From NCBI RefSeq assembly GCF_020171725.1, contig NZ_JAIVAJ010000001.1, positions 186,001 through 250,000 on the forward strand: DNA of 64,000 bases, read 5' to 3'. A program made the translations under genes and the position numbers. Below, in pieces: positions 46,704 to 56,353 of this stretch (positions are counted from its first letter, which is position 1; each line of letters starts with the position of its first letter). The notes under the pieces were generated by a model. That model was given only the letters and a program-made list of their open reading frames with translations, searched no databases and was not told the origin of the DNA. The stretch is from Halobacillus litoralis (GTDB lineage: Bacteria > Bacillota > Bacilli > Bacillales > Halobacillaceae).

Positions 46704-46784
46704 TGAGTTCCTCCTATCAGCTGCTTTCTTCTTTTTACGGATTCCAAGTCGGTTTTGTTTCAAAAACAACATGGTAATGGATTT

Positions 46785-47663
46785 TTATAGCAATGAATGA
46801 ACGGCTGCGGTAATGAGCTCCGGCTTATCCAAATGAATATCGTGCCCTGCCCCTTCGGCCTTCACATATTCGGAATGTGGAAACATATCATATTGCTCCT
46901 CGATTAAATTCTGCCACACTTCTTCGATGATTTCCGCTTCTTTCTTTTGTAACCCTTCTTCACGGACCATTTCTGAAATGGACACATCCTGATCTCTGCC
47001 GATGACGACAGCAGGACAATACGACACGCGACTTTCAATTTGAACGTCAGACTTCACGAAATCCGTGAGCATTTCTTCATAAACAGTTTGATACATCAGT
47101 GGATTCGTCATGTATTCCTCTATGTCTTGCTTCTTTCCGGAGGAAGTTACCTGCAACAGTGATTGAATCCAGCCTCTCATTTCTTCCTTTAGTTGTTCCT
47201 TGGAGTACACTGCATACTGCCTGCACTTTTTCAACCATGCTTCGGTGCTGGCTTCGTCTTCTCCTTCGACCTCAACCTCCTCCAGTCGGAACGCATCAAA
47301 AGCCGTGGCATCGGCCAATAGGATTCCACCAGCTGCATCTGGATTATCGATTGCAAACTGCTGAACGATCAACCCACCGTATGAATGACCGACGAGTATG
47401 GGGGAGTGTAGATCTAACTGATCGATTAGTGCTTTTAGATCTTTTGAGCTTTCAAACCTATCCCTCCATTTTTCTCCCTTTTCACTTCTTCCAGTTCCCG
47501 CTCTGTGATACACAATGACCTTCGCTGTTTTTGACAACTCTTCGCACAGCGGTTCCCATTCCGCTATCGAACTGATCATACCAGGCTGGATTACGACAGG
47601 GGTCCCACTTCCCTTCATCCAGACGTCTAAGGAACGACCTCCAATGTCGACAAGCTTTCTCAT
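46785..47663 (-). CDS. Alpha/beta hydrolase
   Basis: 292 residues from the second of two nearby ATGs (GGGGAG 9 bp upstream). Oxyanion segment VIQPGMISSIAEW, VIVYHRAGTGRSE, nucleophile serine in LVGHSYGGLIVQQF, acid in AVVIGRDQDVS and His in GAGHDIHLDKPE. Substrate unknown. First of a four-gene minus-strand group with the two tiny membrane proteins and the Nudix gene. Confidence 0.9.
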   Translation of the reverse strand: MRKLVDIGGRSLDVWMKGSGTPVVIQPGMISSIAEWEPLCEELSKTAKVIVYHRAGTGRSEKGEKWRDRFESSKDLKALIDQLDLHSPILVGHSYGGLIVQQFAIDNPDAAGGILLADATAFDAFRLEEVEVEGEDEASTEAWLKKCRQYAVYSKEQLKEEMRGWIQSLLQVTSSGKKQDIEEYMTNPLMYQTVYEEMLTDFVKSDVQIESRVSYCPAVVIGRDQDVSISEMVREEGLQKKEAEIIEEVWQNLIEEQYDMFPHSEYVKAEGAGHDIHLDKPELITAAVHSLL

Positions 47664-47909
47664 GCGCATTCTCTCCCCTCTGACTTCAAGGTCCTCTGAT
47701 GTCATTGGACCACAATTTTTACCAAGATCGCAATCAAAATGTGAACAAAATGTTTCAAAATGCGAAAACTCGGAAAAATAGATAGGGACGGTGAAATGAA
47801 AACTCCTCGTCACATCAAGGGATTTACGTGATGCAAGCCTATTTTTGAATAAAATTTGAACAAATTGTGTCCAAAAGTTGAATTTTCTGTTACAATAAAA
47901 GTAACAAAA

Positions 47910-47923
47910 GATAACGCTTACAT
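47910..47923 (+). promoter_or_regulatory. cre-like box before the small membrane gene
   Basis: AGATAACGCTTACA agrees with the CcpA consensus at 12 of 14 positions and lies just downstream of TACAAT (47892-47897), where a repressor would block transcription. By eye only. Confidence 0.45.
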
Positions 47924-47958
47924 TAATTACATGATAGAGAAAAAAGGGGTTGTTGTTG

Positions 47959-48246
47959 ATGGGTATTATTTTGATGTTCATGCTTTTGTCTACGGTCACA
48001 CCATTCTTATTCATTAGACTTAGGAAGCCATCTATGGCCCTTGCACAAACGGTTCTTTTAGTCGGCATGTGGGTGTATTACTTCCAAGTTCTGTTCTTCA
48101 CTGTACCAGTAGCTTTCTCACCAACATGGATTATGTTTTATTTAGGACTTGTCGGTGCTTGGGTTGCCTGGGTTATGTTTATCATCACGACGGTTGAAGA
48201 AAGCCCTGCCTTTAAAGAAACCATTAAAGATATGGTCAAATCCTAA
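47959..48246 (+). CDS. Small membrane protein next to the quinol oxidase
   Basis: 95 residues, three hydrophobic helices (MGIILMFMLLSTVTPFLF, LAQTVLLVGMWVYYFQVLFF core, IMFYLGLVGAWVAWVMFII) and a short acidic tail. Start ATG 9 bp after AAAGGGG. Not recognised as a family. It converges on the qox operon and shares its terminator. Confidence 0.75.
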   Translation: MGIILMFMLLSTVTPFLFIRLRKPSMALAQTVLLVGMWVYYFQVLFFTVPVAFSPTWIMFYLGLVGAWVAWVMFIITTVEESPAFKETIKDMVKS

Positions 48247-48260
48247 CACTTTACAAATAC

Positions 48261-48300
48261 AAAAAAGCCCTCTCTTCTTCGGAAGAAAGGGCTTTTTATT
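48261..48300. terminator. Bidirectional terminator at the end of qox
   Basis: AAAAAGCCCT ... AGGGCTTTTT long stem with T-runs on both sides. Confidence 0.85.
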
Positions 48301-48364
48301 TATGGGCTCGAAATGTTCATGAAGCCTTGTTAGCTGCTAAAAACGGCTCCATGACGAGTTTTGC

Positions 48365-48580
48365 TTACTGCTCTTCAGGCTGAATGCGGAACAATTGAAT
48401 AACCGCTTGTACAAACGCAAGCGCCGTAATAACCAGGAGCAACACCTTCGGCTCATAAGAAGCGTACAAATAACCACTCAGGGAGAATGCTGTCAATATG
48501 ACACAAAGAACGAATCCGACTAGATGCTTCCAAGACCACCCTACAGATGATCTGTTTTTCTCAAGTTGCTTTTGTTCCAT
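48365..48580 (-). CDS. Short QoxD-like cytochrome oxidase subunit IV
   Basis: 71 residues with two membrane helices: HLVGFVLCVILTAFSLSGYL and LLLVITALAFVQAVIQLF. The pattern GF-x-L-x3-LT and ALAFVQAxIQLF aligns with QoxD just upstream, which has a third helix and a His-rich tail that are lacking here. Start ATG with AGAGGAG 7 bp away. Last gene of the qox operon, 23 bp after qoxD. Confidence 0.82.
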   Translation of the reverse strand: MEQKQLEKNRSSVGWSWKHLVGFVLCVILTAFSLSGYLYASYEPKVLLLVITALAFVQAVIQLFRIQPEEQ

Positions 48581-48602
48581 GTTCATTCTCCTCTTTTGTG
48601 AT

Positions 48603-48974
48603 TTATTCGCCGTGATTACTATGCTCTTCGTGCTGTTCGTTACCGCCGTGGTCGCCACCATGCATATCACCGTGGTCAAACCCGAAGGACATCGTGAATA
48701 GTGAGCCTGCGACAACGATTGCAGCGAGTGCAAAACCGTGGAACATCATATTCCATGGAACGTGCCCACCGCCGCTTGATTTTTCTGTAATGTGCATGAA
48801 CATGAACAATTGAACTCCCGCCTGCAAGAAGGCAAGAACAAAAATGCTGATGATTATCCACATGGTAGGCAGCGCTGAACCGATAACGGCCCAGGCTGCA
48901 ATAAGTGTCATGACAAGCGACAGTAGAAATCCTATAACGTGTTGAGTTGGGACTTTCTTATTTGTATCTGCCAT
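48603..48974 (-). CDS. qoxD: Quinol oxidase subunit IV (QoxD)
   Basis: 123 residues: three helices (VIGFLLSLVMTLIAAWAVIG, MWIIISIFVLAFLQAGVQLF, and MFHGFALAAIVVAGSLFTM) and a His/Gly/Asp-rich C-terminus of unknown purpose. Starts two bases after the qoxC stop. Part of the aa3-type menaquinol oxidase. Confidence 0.92.
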   Translation of the reverse strand: MADTNKKVPTQHVIGFLLSLVMTLIAAWAVIGSALPTMWIIISIFVLAFLQAGVQLFMFMHITEKSSGGGHVPWNMMFHGFALAAIVVAGSLFTMSFGFDHGDMHGGDHGGNEQHEEHSNHGE

Positions 48975-48975
48975 A

Positions 48976-49587
48976 TTAAAGCACCATCCCTGTGAGGTAG
49001 ATACCTGTGAAAATAAAGATCCAAATGACGTCAAGGAAGTGCCAGTATAAGCTGACAACAAAGAACTTACGGCTTGTGACATTCGTCAGGCCACGTTGCT
49101 TCAGTTGGATCAGCAGACAGATGGCCCAGCCAATTCCAAGCGTAACGTGAAGCCCGTGGGTCCCAGCTAAGACAAAGAACGCTGACCAATAAGCACTGGA
49201 AGGAAGCGTCGCTCCCTCATGTACATAGTGGTTAAATTCATAGATTTCCAGTCCAAGGAACCCAAGCCCTAGAACAAGCGTAATGATCAGCCACGTAGCC
49301 AATCCTTTTGCATTTCCTTTTCTCATTTCATGTACAGCAATCCCACAAGTGAAACTACTCGTCAGCAATAAGAAGGTCATGACAAGGGTCATCCCTACCC
49401 CTGATTGGAACAGTTCACTAGGAGCAGGCGCATCAGCTGTACGTCCGAACAGCACGGCATACGTCGCAAACAGTGTTGCGAAAAGAACGACCTCGGCACC
49501 AAGAAAGATCCAGAATCCTAGGATCCCCATCCTACCTTCTTGTGAACGGTATTCTAATGGTCCTGATTTTAATTCTTCTGCAGCCAT
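48976..49587 (-). CDS. qoxC: Quinol oxidase subunit III (QoxC)
   Basis: 203 residues, five helices, the short bacterial COX3 type: GFWIFLGAEVVLFATLFATY with the conserved Glu, FFVLAGTHGLHVTLG, and a final helix LYWHFLDVIWIFIFTGIYL. Coupled to qoxB (gap of one base) and qoxD. Confidence 0.96.
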   Translation of the reverse strand: MAAEELKSGPLEYRSQEGRMGILGFWIFLGAEVVLFATLFATYAVLFGRTADAPAPSELFQSGVGMTLVMTFLLLTSSFTCGIAVHEMRKGNAKGLATWLIITLVLGLGFLGLEIYEFNHYVHEGATLPSSAYWSAFFVLAGTHGLHVTLGIGWAICLLIQLKQRGLTNVTSRKFFVVSLYWHFLDVIWIFIFTGIYLTGMVL

Positions 49588-49588
49588 C

Positions 49589-51529
49589 TTATAACCCCCT
49601 TGCCTTACGCTCGGTGCGTTTGATTTCGTCTACTGGAACATAATAGCCGTCATCATAGTCAAAGGAACGATAGATCATGCTGCCGACTGCAAGAAGCAAG
49701 CCGACGATGGCTAACGGAATCCATTCAAAGATGAGGGCGAAGCTGGCGAAGGCCAGGAAGCCCATCATAATGATCGGTTGTCCAGTATAGCTCGGCATGT
49801 GGATCGGCTTCAATTTCTTCTCATCGAAGGTTGTCTTTCCTTCTTCTTTCATACGTACGTATGGATCGATTTCATCAACATACGGTACGGTTGCAAAGTT
49901 GTAGAACGGTACCGGTGTCGTAGTCGACCATTCAAGTGTACGGCCGTGTCCCCAAGCGTCACCTGTTTTCTCACGCTCGCTGTAACGGTAGCTGTAGTAG
50001 ATGTTGAAGACGAATACAGCAAAACCAGCACCCATTCCGAATGCACCGACTGTAGAAATGACGTTAAGCGGCAGCCATTCGGCAATGTTTGTTACGAACA
50101 AACGACGCGGCATTCCGTCCAGTCCAAGGAAGTACTGCGGGAAGAAGCAGACGTGGAAGCCGATTAAGAACAACCAGAATGCCCATTTTCCGATTCGTTC
50201 GTTCATCTTGTGACCGAACATTTTCGGATACCAGTACACGAGACCAGCGAAGCAGGCGAATACTGTACCTGCGATCAATACGTAGTGGAAGTGCGCAACC
50301 AGGAAGTAGGAGTTGTGGAACTGATAGTCGGCTGCTGCCATTCCAAGCATTACCCCTGTCACTCCTCCTAAGATAAAGCTAGGGATAAACGCAAGTGACC
50401 ATAACATCGGCACTGTAAATTCAATTTTCGATTTATATAAGGTTCCGAGCCAGTTGAATATCTTAACTCCGGTTGGAACCGCAATTAACATTGTGGATAC
50501 AGAGAATACAGAGTTAACGAATGCACCCGCTCCCATGGTGAAGAAGTGGTGTACCCATACGATAAAGCTGAGAAGGGCAATGATGATCATTGACCAAACC
50601 ATCGCACTGTATCCGAACAGGCGTTTTTTCGCAAATGTTGCAATGACCTCGGAAAAGATACCGAAGGCAGGGAGTATGACAATGTAAACTTCCGGGTGAC
50701 CCCACATCCAGAAGAGGTTGGCCCACATCATCGGAAGTCCTTCCCCTGTCAGGGTAAAGAATTGAGAACCGAAAATACGGTCAATTGTAAGTAGTGCAAG
50801 AGCTACCGTAAGAATCGGGAAAGCAAATACGATGATGAAACATGTTACAAGCGTCGACCATGTGAAGATCGGCATGTGGAACAGTTTCATTCCAGGTGCA
50901 CGCATCTTCAGTATGGTCACCATCAAGTTGATTCCCGTAGCCAATGTACCAATACCAGAAAGCTGAAGTCCCATCAGGTAGAAGTTCTGACCTGGTCCCG
51001 GACTCATCGCCGCTCCGGCAAGTGGTGTATAACTTGTCCATCCGGCATCAGGTGAACCCCCGATTACGAATGAAATGTTGAACAACATCGCTCCTAAGAA
51101 GAACGACCAGAAGCTGAGTGCGTTCACAAATGGAAACGCGAAGTCACGAGCTCCGATTTGCAATGGAACAATGATGTTCATAAGACCAATCAAGAACGGC
51201 ATCGCCATGAAAATGATCATGACCGTTCCGTGTGTTGTAAAGATTTCGTTATAGTGCTGGGCATTTAAGAATTCCAAGCTTGGAAAGGCAAGCTGCATTC
51301 TCATCATTAAGGCGTCGGCTCCTCCACGGAACAACATCACTAACGCACTTAAGATGTACATAATACCGATTTTTTTGTGGTCGACGGTTGTCAACCATTC
51401 ACGCCACAGCCAACCCCAGCGCTTGAAATATGTCAAAAGGAAAATGATTGCGGCCGAAACGAGCGCGATGGAAACCATTCCCGCATAAATCAGGGGTTCG
51501 CCTGTGACAAAGAATTCATCTAAAGCCAT
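49589..51529 (-). CDS. qoxB: Quinol oxidase subunit I (QoxB)
   Basis: 646 residues, about 14-15 helices. Haem-copper site: His in FTTHGTVMIIF (low-spin haem), MWGHPEVYIVILP (CuB His cross-linked to Tyr), WVHHFFTMG (CuB) and FHYVLIAG preceded by VAH (two haem ligands). Proton-channel residues are present in the same positions as in aa3 oxidases. Pumps protons while reducing oxygen with menaquinol. Confidence 0.98.
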   Translation of the reverse strand: MALDEFFVTGEPLIYAGMVSIALVSAAIIFLLTYFKRWGWLWREWLTTVDHKKIGIMYILSALVMLFRGGADALMMRMQLAFPSLEFLNAQHYNEIFTTHGTVMIIFMAMPFLIGLMNIIVPLQIGARDFAFPFVNALSFWSFFLGAMLFNISFVIGGSPDAGWTSYTPLAGAAMSPGPGQNFYLMGLQLSGIGTLATGINLMVTILKMRAPGMKLFHMPIFTWSTLVTCFIIVFAFPILTVALALLTIDRIFGSQFFTLTGEGLPMMWANLFWMWGHPEVYIVILPAFGIFSEVIATFAKKRLFGYSAMVWSMIIIALLSFIVWVHHFFTMGAGAFVNSVFSVSTMLIAVPTGVKIFNWLGTLYKSKIEFTVPMLWSLAFIPSFILGGVTGVMLGMAAADYQFHNSYFLVAHFHYVLIAGTVFACFAGLVYWYPKMFGHKMNERIGKWAFWLFLIGFHVCFFPQYFLGLDGMPRRLFVTNIAEWLPLNVISTVGAFGMGAGFAVFVFNIYYSYRYSEREKTGDAWGHGRTLEWSTTTPVPFYNFATVPYVDEIDPYVRMKEEGKTTFDEKKLKPIHMPSYTGQPIIMMGFLAFASFALIFEWIPLAIVGLLLAVGSMIYRSFDYDDGYYVPVDEIKRTERKARGL

Positions 51530-51547
51530 TGATCTTCACCTGCTTTC

Positions 51548-52486
51548 TTAATCGAATGTTTCCTGACGTTCAATGTCTTCAGGATATAAGTGGAGCTTCG
51601 CATCATAAAGCTCACGGAAGTTTTCAATCGTGTAGCCCATGCCTTCGTTCGTATGGTGCTTCACATAATCCAAGTGTGTAGAAGAAAATGCCGTTTTTTC
51701 CGTTAAGCCCGGCTTCAATAACTCATCGTATTGTTCTTGAGTCAGCTCTGGTGATTCGGTTTGAATCTCTTCTACCCATGCGTTGAAGTCTTCTTCCTCC
51801 TCCGCATGAACCTTGAACGTTTGGAAGGCAAATCCTTCTCCGTTGAAGTTCGAGTTACGACCATCGTAAACGCCGACTTCATCGGCTTGAAGGTAAAGCT
51901 TCGTCATCATACCGGCCATATTATACTTTTGTCCACCAAGAGCTGGAATCCACAGTGCTGTCATCGCATCAGCTGAAGTCAGCTTGAACTCGATCGGACG
52001 ATCGGTTGGTATGTGAAGATAGTTCACCGTTTCGATATCCTGCTCTGGATAGCTGAAGAACCATTTCCAATCCGCTGTCGTAGCGTGTATCACAAGTGGT
52101 TCTTCAGTTGTTTGGTTCTCTGTAACCGGTGGTTTTTCGAGATCAAACAACGTCGTAACAGTAGGTATTGATAATAGAGTGACAATAATGATAGGTATAA
52201 CTGTCCAAACAATCTCGATCATCGTGTTTCCATGAAGATTCGGATCATAATCGCTGTCTTTTCGTCCTGGGCGATCCCTATATTTAATAATCATATAGGC
52301 GAAGAGCGCGAAGACGACCACGATAATCCCCAACATGAACCAAAGGGAATACATAATTAGATCATATTGACTTTGTGCAACTGGTCCCTTCGGATTGAGA
52401 ACAGTCATTTGCCCACATCCGCTTAAAAATACTATTAAACTCAGTGGAAGTAACCCTAACCATTTCGGAAGTGGTTTAGATTTCAT
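51548..52486 (-). CDS. qoxA: Quinol oxidase subunit II (QoxA), lipoprotein
   Basis: About 312 residues. Signal peptide with lipobox LSGC, two helices, then a cupredoxin domain (TADWKWFFSYPEQD, TDRPIEFKLTSADA). The CuA cysteine pair C-x3-C of cytochrome c oxidases is absent (the loop reads NSNFNGEGFAF), which marks a quinol, not cytochrome c, enzyme. ATG with AGGAGGG 10 bp upstream. Confidence 0.96.
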   Translation of the reverse strand: MKSKPLPKWLGLLPLSLIVFLSGCGQMTVLNPKGPVAQSQYDLIMYSLWFMLGIIVVVFALFAYMIIKYRDRPGRKDSDYDPNLHGNTMIEIVWTVIPIIIVTLLSIPTVTTLFDLEKPPVTENQTTEEPLVIHATTADWKWFFSYPEQDIETVNYLHIPTDRPIEFKLTSADAMTALWIPALGGQKYNMAGMMTKLYLQADEVGVYDGRNSNFNGEGFAFQTFKVHAEEEEDFNAWVEEIQTESPELTQEQYDELLKPGLTEKTAFSSTHLDYVKHHTNEGMGYTIENFRELYDAKLHLYPEDIERQETFD

Positions 52487-52563
52487 TGGGTTTAACCCTC
52501 CTAACAAACAATTTTTATATAAGTACGCGATGAAACGTTACAGTACCCACATGGGCTTGATTG

Positions 52564-52572
52564 ATTATATCA
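52564..52572 (-). promoter_or_regulatory. Extended -10 promoter for qoxABCD
   Basis: TGATATAAT reading on the minus strand (TGn + TATAAT); the -35 region is poor, which extended -10 promoters tolerate. Confidence 0.55.
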
Positions 52573-52782
52573 AAATTTGTCGCCTGCGAAGCTTTGTTCG
52601 TTATTTTGTCATACAATGTTCAAGATTTAATGAAAGTTTAGTCACAAATTATACGCTTTCAAGGAAGATTAAGGGTTTTTGGTTAGTATTTAACTGGGAT
52701 TTGAGTGGGTTTATAACAATTTATGGTGGGATCACTCCTCAGGCAGCAAGCACAGTGGCACTATGCTCCTTATTCCTTTTAC

Positions 52783-52825
52783 AAAAAAAACAAAACACGA
52801 TTTCGGCAAATCAAATCGTGTTTTG
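52783..52825 (-). terminator. Terminator after the ASCH gene
   Basis: Minus-strand CAAAACACGATTT / AAATCGTGTTTTG followed by eight T's. Confidence 0.85.
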
Positions 52826-52874
52826 CTTAAACTTCTCATGTGTCGCCATATTAATGAAGAAAGACGTTCAAGAG

Positions 52875-53216
52875 TCAAATGGATTTCACCCATATGACAG
52901 CCCCCATCGGATGTTCATACGCTATCGGTTCTGAATAGAGCCTTGGATTCTCAAAAATCCATGCGTGCGTATGCTTATAGGGAAGCTCCTCACAGTGTTC
53001 TCTTTCGACACAATGAAATGCATGGCTCTCTTTATATGAATCCAAACTCAGCGGCCGACTACCTACGAGGTCGACTTCCCCGTACACATGCCCGGTCCCA
53101 CTTTTGATCAAGCCGATGGTCCCTCTCGTCTTCGTATTCATGCCTCTGATCTCCCATGTCTTCCTTCCATCTAATATGTAGTCAATCCATGGTGATTTAA
53201 TGATCAATCCTTTCAT
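52875..53216 (-). CDS. ASCH-domain protein
   Basis: 113 residues with the PUA-like ASCH pattern: start KGLIIKSPWIDYILDGRKTWEIRG, GTIGLIKSGTGHVYGEVDLVG, and ending in a short WVK. ASCH domains bind RNA or modified bases. Upstream APH-fold gene stops 14 bp before it, so they share an operon. Confidence 0.88.
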   Translation of the reverse strand: MKGLIIKSPWIDYILDGRKTWEIRGMNTKTRGTIGLIKSGTGHVYGEVDLVGSRPLSLDSYKESHAFHCVEREHCEELPYKHTHAWIFENPRLYSEPIAYEHPMGAVIWVKSI

Positions 53217-53229
53217 ATCATTCTCCTCT

Positions 53230-54003
53230 CTAATCGGTGTACATTGTAATCATATCCATCAACCTATTACGGTCGTCGGTTTCGACTCCTTCAGACAACC
53301 TTCCTGCTGCCATAATCGGCGTCCATTGATGGATATCGTGAATATCTACTTCTGAGCCTTTGCAATATAGATCAAGATAACGATCTGCTAACTCTCTGGA
53401 AAAAGAAAGATACAGGAGGTACGTTCTGCTGACGTCCGCAAGAGGTGACCCAACTGTGGCATCCACCCAATCGATAATCGTATATTCCGGTTTCGTACAA
53501 ATAATATTATGCAAATGAAAGTCTCCATGACAAAGCATTCGACCACCAGCCTGAATAGTCAATTTCTCAAGCAGTCTTTCTTTCCTGCTTTCGTCCAAAT
53601 CGTTCAAAGCCGTGATTTGATTGTGAAGCTTGTCACTCATGCTTTCCAATCCTTCCACTTTCATTGAATGAATCTTCTTCTGTATTTGAATCGATGTGAT
53701 AAGAAGTTCCTGCTGCCTCTCCGGAGATGCTAAAAACAAATCTCCAAGCGTATCTCCTTGTAAAAACTCCATCTCAATGGCCTGTCTTCCATTGATGGAG
53801 GTGATACCGTATACTTCCGGCACCGGAACCCCCATGGAATGCACGAGCGATTGTTTCTCCGCTTCCTTATGTGCTTCTCCATCTGGCAGGTACTCTTTGA
53901 AAACCTTCCATATTCTATTGCCCTTTCTAAAAACATCTGCCGTGTTTCCCCTCGCAATATACTCGCCTTGATCCGAACCACTTCCTTTATTCACCCCTAC
54001 CAT
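53230..54003 (-). CDS. APH-family kinase
   Basis: 257 residues from ATG after GGAGGA. Catalytic LCHGDFHLHNIICT and metal-binding IIDWVDATVGSP. Small-molecule kinase of unknown substrate; its start overlaps the end of the DJ-1/PfpI gene by about 17 bp. Confidence 0.87.
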   Translation of the reverse strand: MVGVNKGSGSDQGEYIARGNTADVFRKGNRIWKVFKEYLPDGEAHKEAEKQSLVHSMGVPVPEVYGITSINGRQAIEMEFLQGDTLGDLFLASPERQQELLITSIQIQKKIHSMKVEGLESMSDKLHNQITALNDLDESRKERLLEKLTIQAGGRMLCHGDFHLHNIICTKPEYTIIDWVDATVGSPLADVSRTYLLYLSFSRELADRYLDLYCKGSEVDIHDIHQWTPIMAAGRLSEGVETDDRNRLMDMITMYTD

Positions 54004-54544
54004 GAACAAGGTCCTCCAAGTGTTCTCTTTGTGATCGGTTCCTAAAGACGTCCAGTTCGTCTGCAACCTTCATCGCAAAAGGAGCATAAGCGAAGCCGTT
54101 TGCCGTAATGATATGCTGATCGACCTCCACCGGATTCCCTGTGTACCTGCTTCCTTCAAAGACATCCATATGATGTTCATATGTGTGCGGTAGACAAGTG
54201 AACGATCGCCCATTGAGAACTCCAGCTTCCCCGAGCCATACAGCTGATGCACAGATAGACGCAATCAAAACCTTATTCTCATCCGCCTTTTGCAGTACAT
54301 TCAGCACTCCCTCTTCTTTCACGAAATGATCTCCACCAGGAATTACGATTGCTTGATAGTCGGAAACATCGATTTCCTTCAAGGTATGAGTCGGTTCGGT
54401 CACCAAACCACCGAGGCTTCTGACCTTTTGATCCTTTACAGTCACTGTATCGACTATAGCTCCACCTACTTTTGACAATAAAAAGAGAGCATGCCCGACT
54501 TCGAAATCAGCATAGCCGGGATGCCCTATACATAATACCTTCAA
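53987..54544 (-). CDS. DJ-1/PfpI family protein
   Basis: 185 residues. Flavodoxin-like fold with the nucleophile-elbow cysteine in LIASICASAVWLGEAG and IPGGDHFVKEEGVL; VEVDQHIITANG follows. Members act as glyoxalases, deglycases, proteases or chaperones; the sequence alone does not decide. It overlaps the APH-family kinase gene. Confidence 0.88.
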   Translation of the reverse strand: MKVLCIGHPGYADFEVGHALFLLSKVGGAIVDTVTVKDQKVRSLGGLVTEPTHTLKEIDVSDYQAIVIPGGDHFVKEEGVLNVLQKADENKVLIASICASAVWLGEAGVLNGRSFTCLPHTYEHHMDVFEGSRYTGNPVEVDQHIITANGFAYAPFAMKVADELDVFRNRSQREHLEDLVHGRGE

Positions 54545-54602
54545 TTAGAACCCTCCATTCGATCTTCTCATGATAGAATTCGACAGGATGATTTCATTTC
54601 CT

Positions 54603-56297
54603 CTATTTTACTTTAAAGTGACTCGTACTCGTCTCTAAACTGGCGGACGTTTCCTGAAGTCCTCCTAACGCCGAACGGAGCTGGTTGGAATAGTCCACCT
54701 GGCTTTGAACATGCTCATTTACGACGTCCACTTCCTGGTTCAATGCTGATGATGAGTCATTGACCTCAGAGACGGCGTTGACAATTTCGTGGATGCCGTC
54801 AGTGATTTCTGTAATTGATTGTGTGATGTCTGAAATCTGACCGACCAGTGACGAGCTTGATCCTGATATATCCTGGAAAATTTTCTGGGTTTCATCCGAC
54901 TGGTGGTCCGTTTTCTTGAGTGTGTATGCGAACGTATCAACTCCATCTAATACATCGTCCGTTGATCCCTGCACCCGTTCCATCAGCGTCACGATTTGAT
55001 TGGAGAACCCTTCTGTCTGTGCACTCAGCTTCCGAATCTCCTCCGCAACCACCGCAAATCCTTTCCCTGCCTCCCCTGCTCGTGCAGCTTCAATGGATGC
55101 ATTCAATGAAAGGAGATTGGTATTGGTGGTGATCTCATTGATCTGCCCTAGAAACGATTTGGCTTCATCAATCGTAACGGCAATCTGATCGACTTTTGTT
55201 TTCAAGTCTTCCAGCTCGTTTACGGTCGAATGGGAAGACTGTTTCAAATCCGTCACGATTGTAGCTCCATTTATAGCCTTTCCATTCATATTCTCAGCGT
55301 TCGTACGAATCTGATTGATGTGAGCTTTGATTTCTTCAAAGCTTGCCGATGACTGTTCTGTCACGGCGGAAATCGCGGACACATGATCGTATTGAGAAGC
55401 GATATTCTCTTTTATTTTCTCAGTTTCCCTCTGGATACTCTTTGAACGTGTCAGGTTTTCGTCCGACTCATGGATGGCCTCTTCTGATACAGCGGCAACG
55501 AGCCGGCTCGCTTGATTACTCGATTGAAGGAGTATCGTCAGATGTTCTCCCATTTCCTTCAGGGAAGTATCAATTTTTCCAAATTCATCTCTACGCTTCT
55601 TTGCGTTTGATTCGTACGTGAAGTCCCCTTCCGAATACGCTTTGATTCTGTGATAGACCATCGTAACCCCGTTGTTCAGATGGCGGCCGAAGAAGATGAC
55701 CATCACAACCGGGAAAATGACCAGTCCCCCTATCGTCAACCATAAAACACGTGATGTTCTTGTCGTCATGGTACTGACGTGATCATTCTGTTCTTGGACA
55801 AGTGCATTGATGTATGGACCTACACTCGCTTCGATTGTATCGATATAGTCTTTAGCGTTCGTCAAATTGGCATTCGTCTTGATCAAGATGACATCACGGC
55901 TCGATGCTGCTGTCATGGGAGCCAAATGATTTATGTAAGATTCATTTAATAAACGGTGTACCTCTGAAATGTAGCTGGTGTATTTCTTCAGCTCACTGTC
56001 TTCATTAAATTGCGGAATGACGTTCTCTATATTTTCTCCTGTCGTCTCAAGCTTCACCTCGAGCTCCGAGATTTTTTCTTCGTCATATCCCGTCGTCACG
56101 ATATCAAACACACTGATTTCGATATCATAAAGCTGTTCTTTGATCGATTCATAATCTTCCTTCAAATGATTGAGTTGATTCATTTCATCAATCGCTGCGC
56201 TTACGTTCTCATTGCTTTGAATAATGAAAACACCAGCAGCACCAATAAATAGAGTCAGAACCAATAATACGACCATAAGCTTATGTATAATTTTCAA
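54603..56297 (-). CDS. Methyl-accepting chemotaxis protein, membrane type
   Basis: 564 residues: helix 1 at about 8-27, helical sensor domain, helix 2 ([20 protein letters not shown]), HAMP-like region, signalling tip [20 protein letters not shown]. The sensor region [20 protein letters not shown] suggests a four-helix bundle. Ligand unknown. A consensus-spaced promoter precedes it (56354-56382). Confidence 0.95.
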   Translation of the reverse strand: MKIIHKLMVVLLVLTLFIGAAGVFIIQSNENVSAAIDEMNQLNHLKEDYESIKEQLYDIEISVFDIVTTGYDEEKISELEVKLETTGENIENVIPQFNEDSELKKYTSYISEVHRLLNESYINHLAPMTAASSRDVILIKTNANLTNAKDYIDTIEASVGPYINALVQEQNDHVSTMTTRTSRVLWLTIGGLVIFPVVMVIFFGRHLNNGVTMVYHRIKAYSEGDFTYESNAKKRRDEFGKIDTSLKEMGEHLTILLQSSNQASRLVAAVSEEAIHESDENLTRSKSIQRETEKIKENIASQYDHVSAISAVTEQSSASFEEIKAHINQIRTNAENMNGKAINGATIVTDLKQSSHSTVNELEDLKTKVDQIAVTIDEAKSFLGQINEITTNTNLLSLNASIEAARAGEAGKGFAVVAEEIRKLSAQTEGFSNQIVTLMERVQGSTDDVLDGVDTFAYTLKKTDHQSDETQKIFQDISGSSSSLVGQISDITQSITEITDGIHEIVNAVSEVNDSSSALNQEVDVVNEHVQSQVDYSNQLRSALGGLQETSASLETSTSHFKVK

Positions 56298-56353
56298 CCC
56301 TGTTCCCCCTCACCCATTCCATGAAACCGTTTGCACGAATGGTTGTTGAGTCT

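Larger units (their letters stand above)
52508..52874. other. Regulatory intergenic region before qoxA
   Basis: No coding frame. On the minus strand an extended -10 TGATATAAT lies at 52572-52564, about 80 bp before qoxA, and TGAAACGTTACA, a near-perfect 12-bp palindrome, at 52530-52541 in the leader. The rest holds the terminator of the ASCH gene. No riboswitch fold recognised. Confidence 0.55.

Noticed and set aside
52530..52541. Calling TGAAACGTTACA a cre site
   Set aside because: It is 12 bp; CcpA sites are 14 bp with different half-site spacing. Reported only as a palindrome.
52630..52780. T-box or riboswitch in the gap between qoxA and the ASCH gene
   Set aside because: No T-box sequence, specifier stem or other known core could be matched; only the terminator is convincing.
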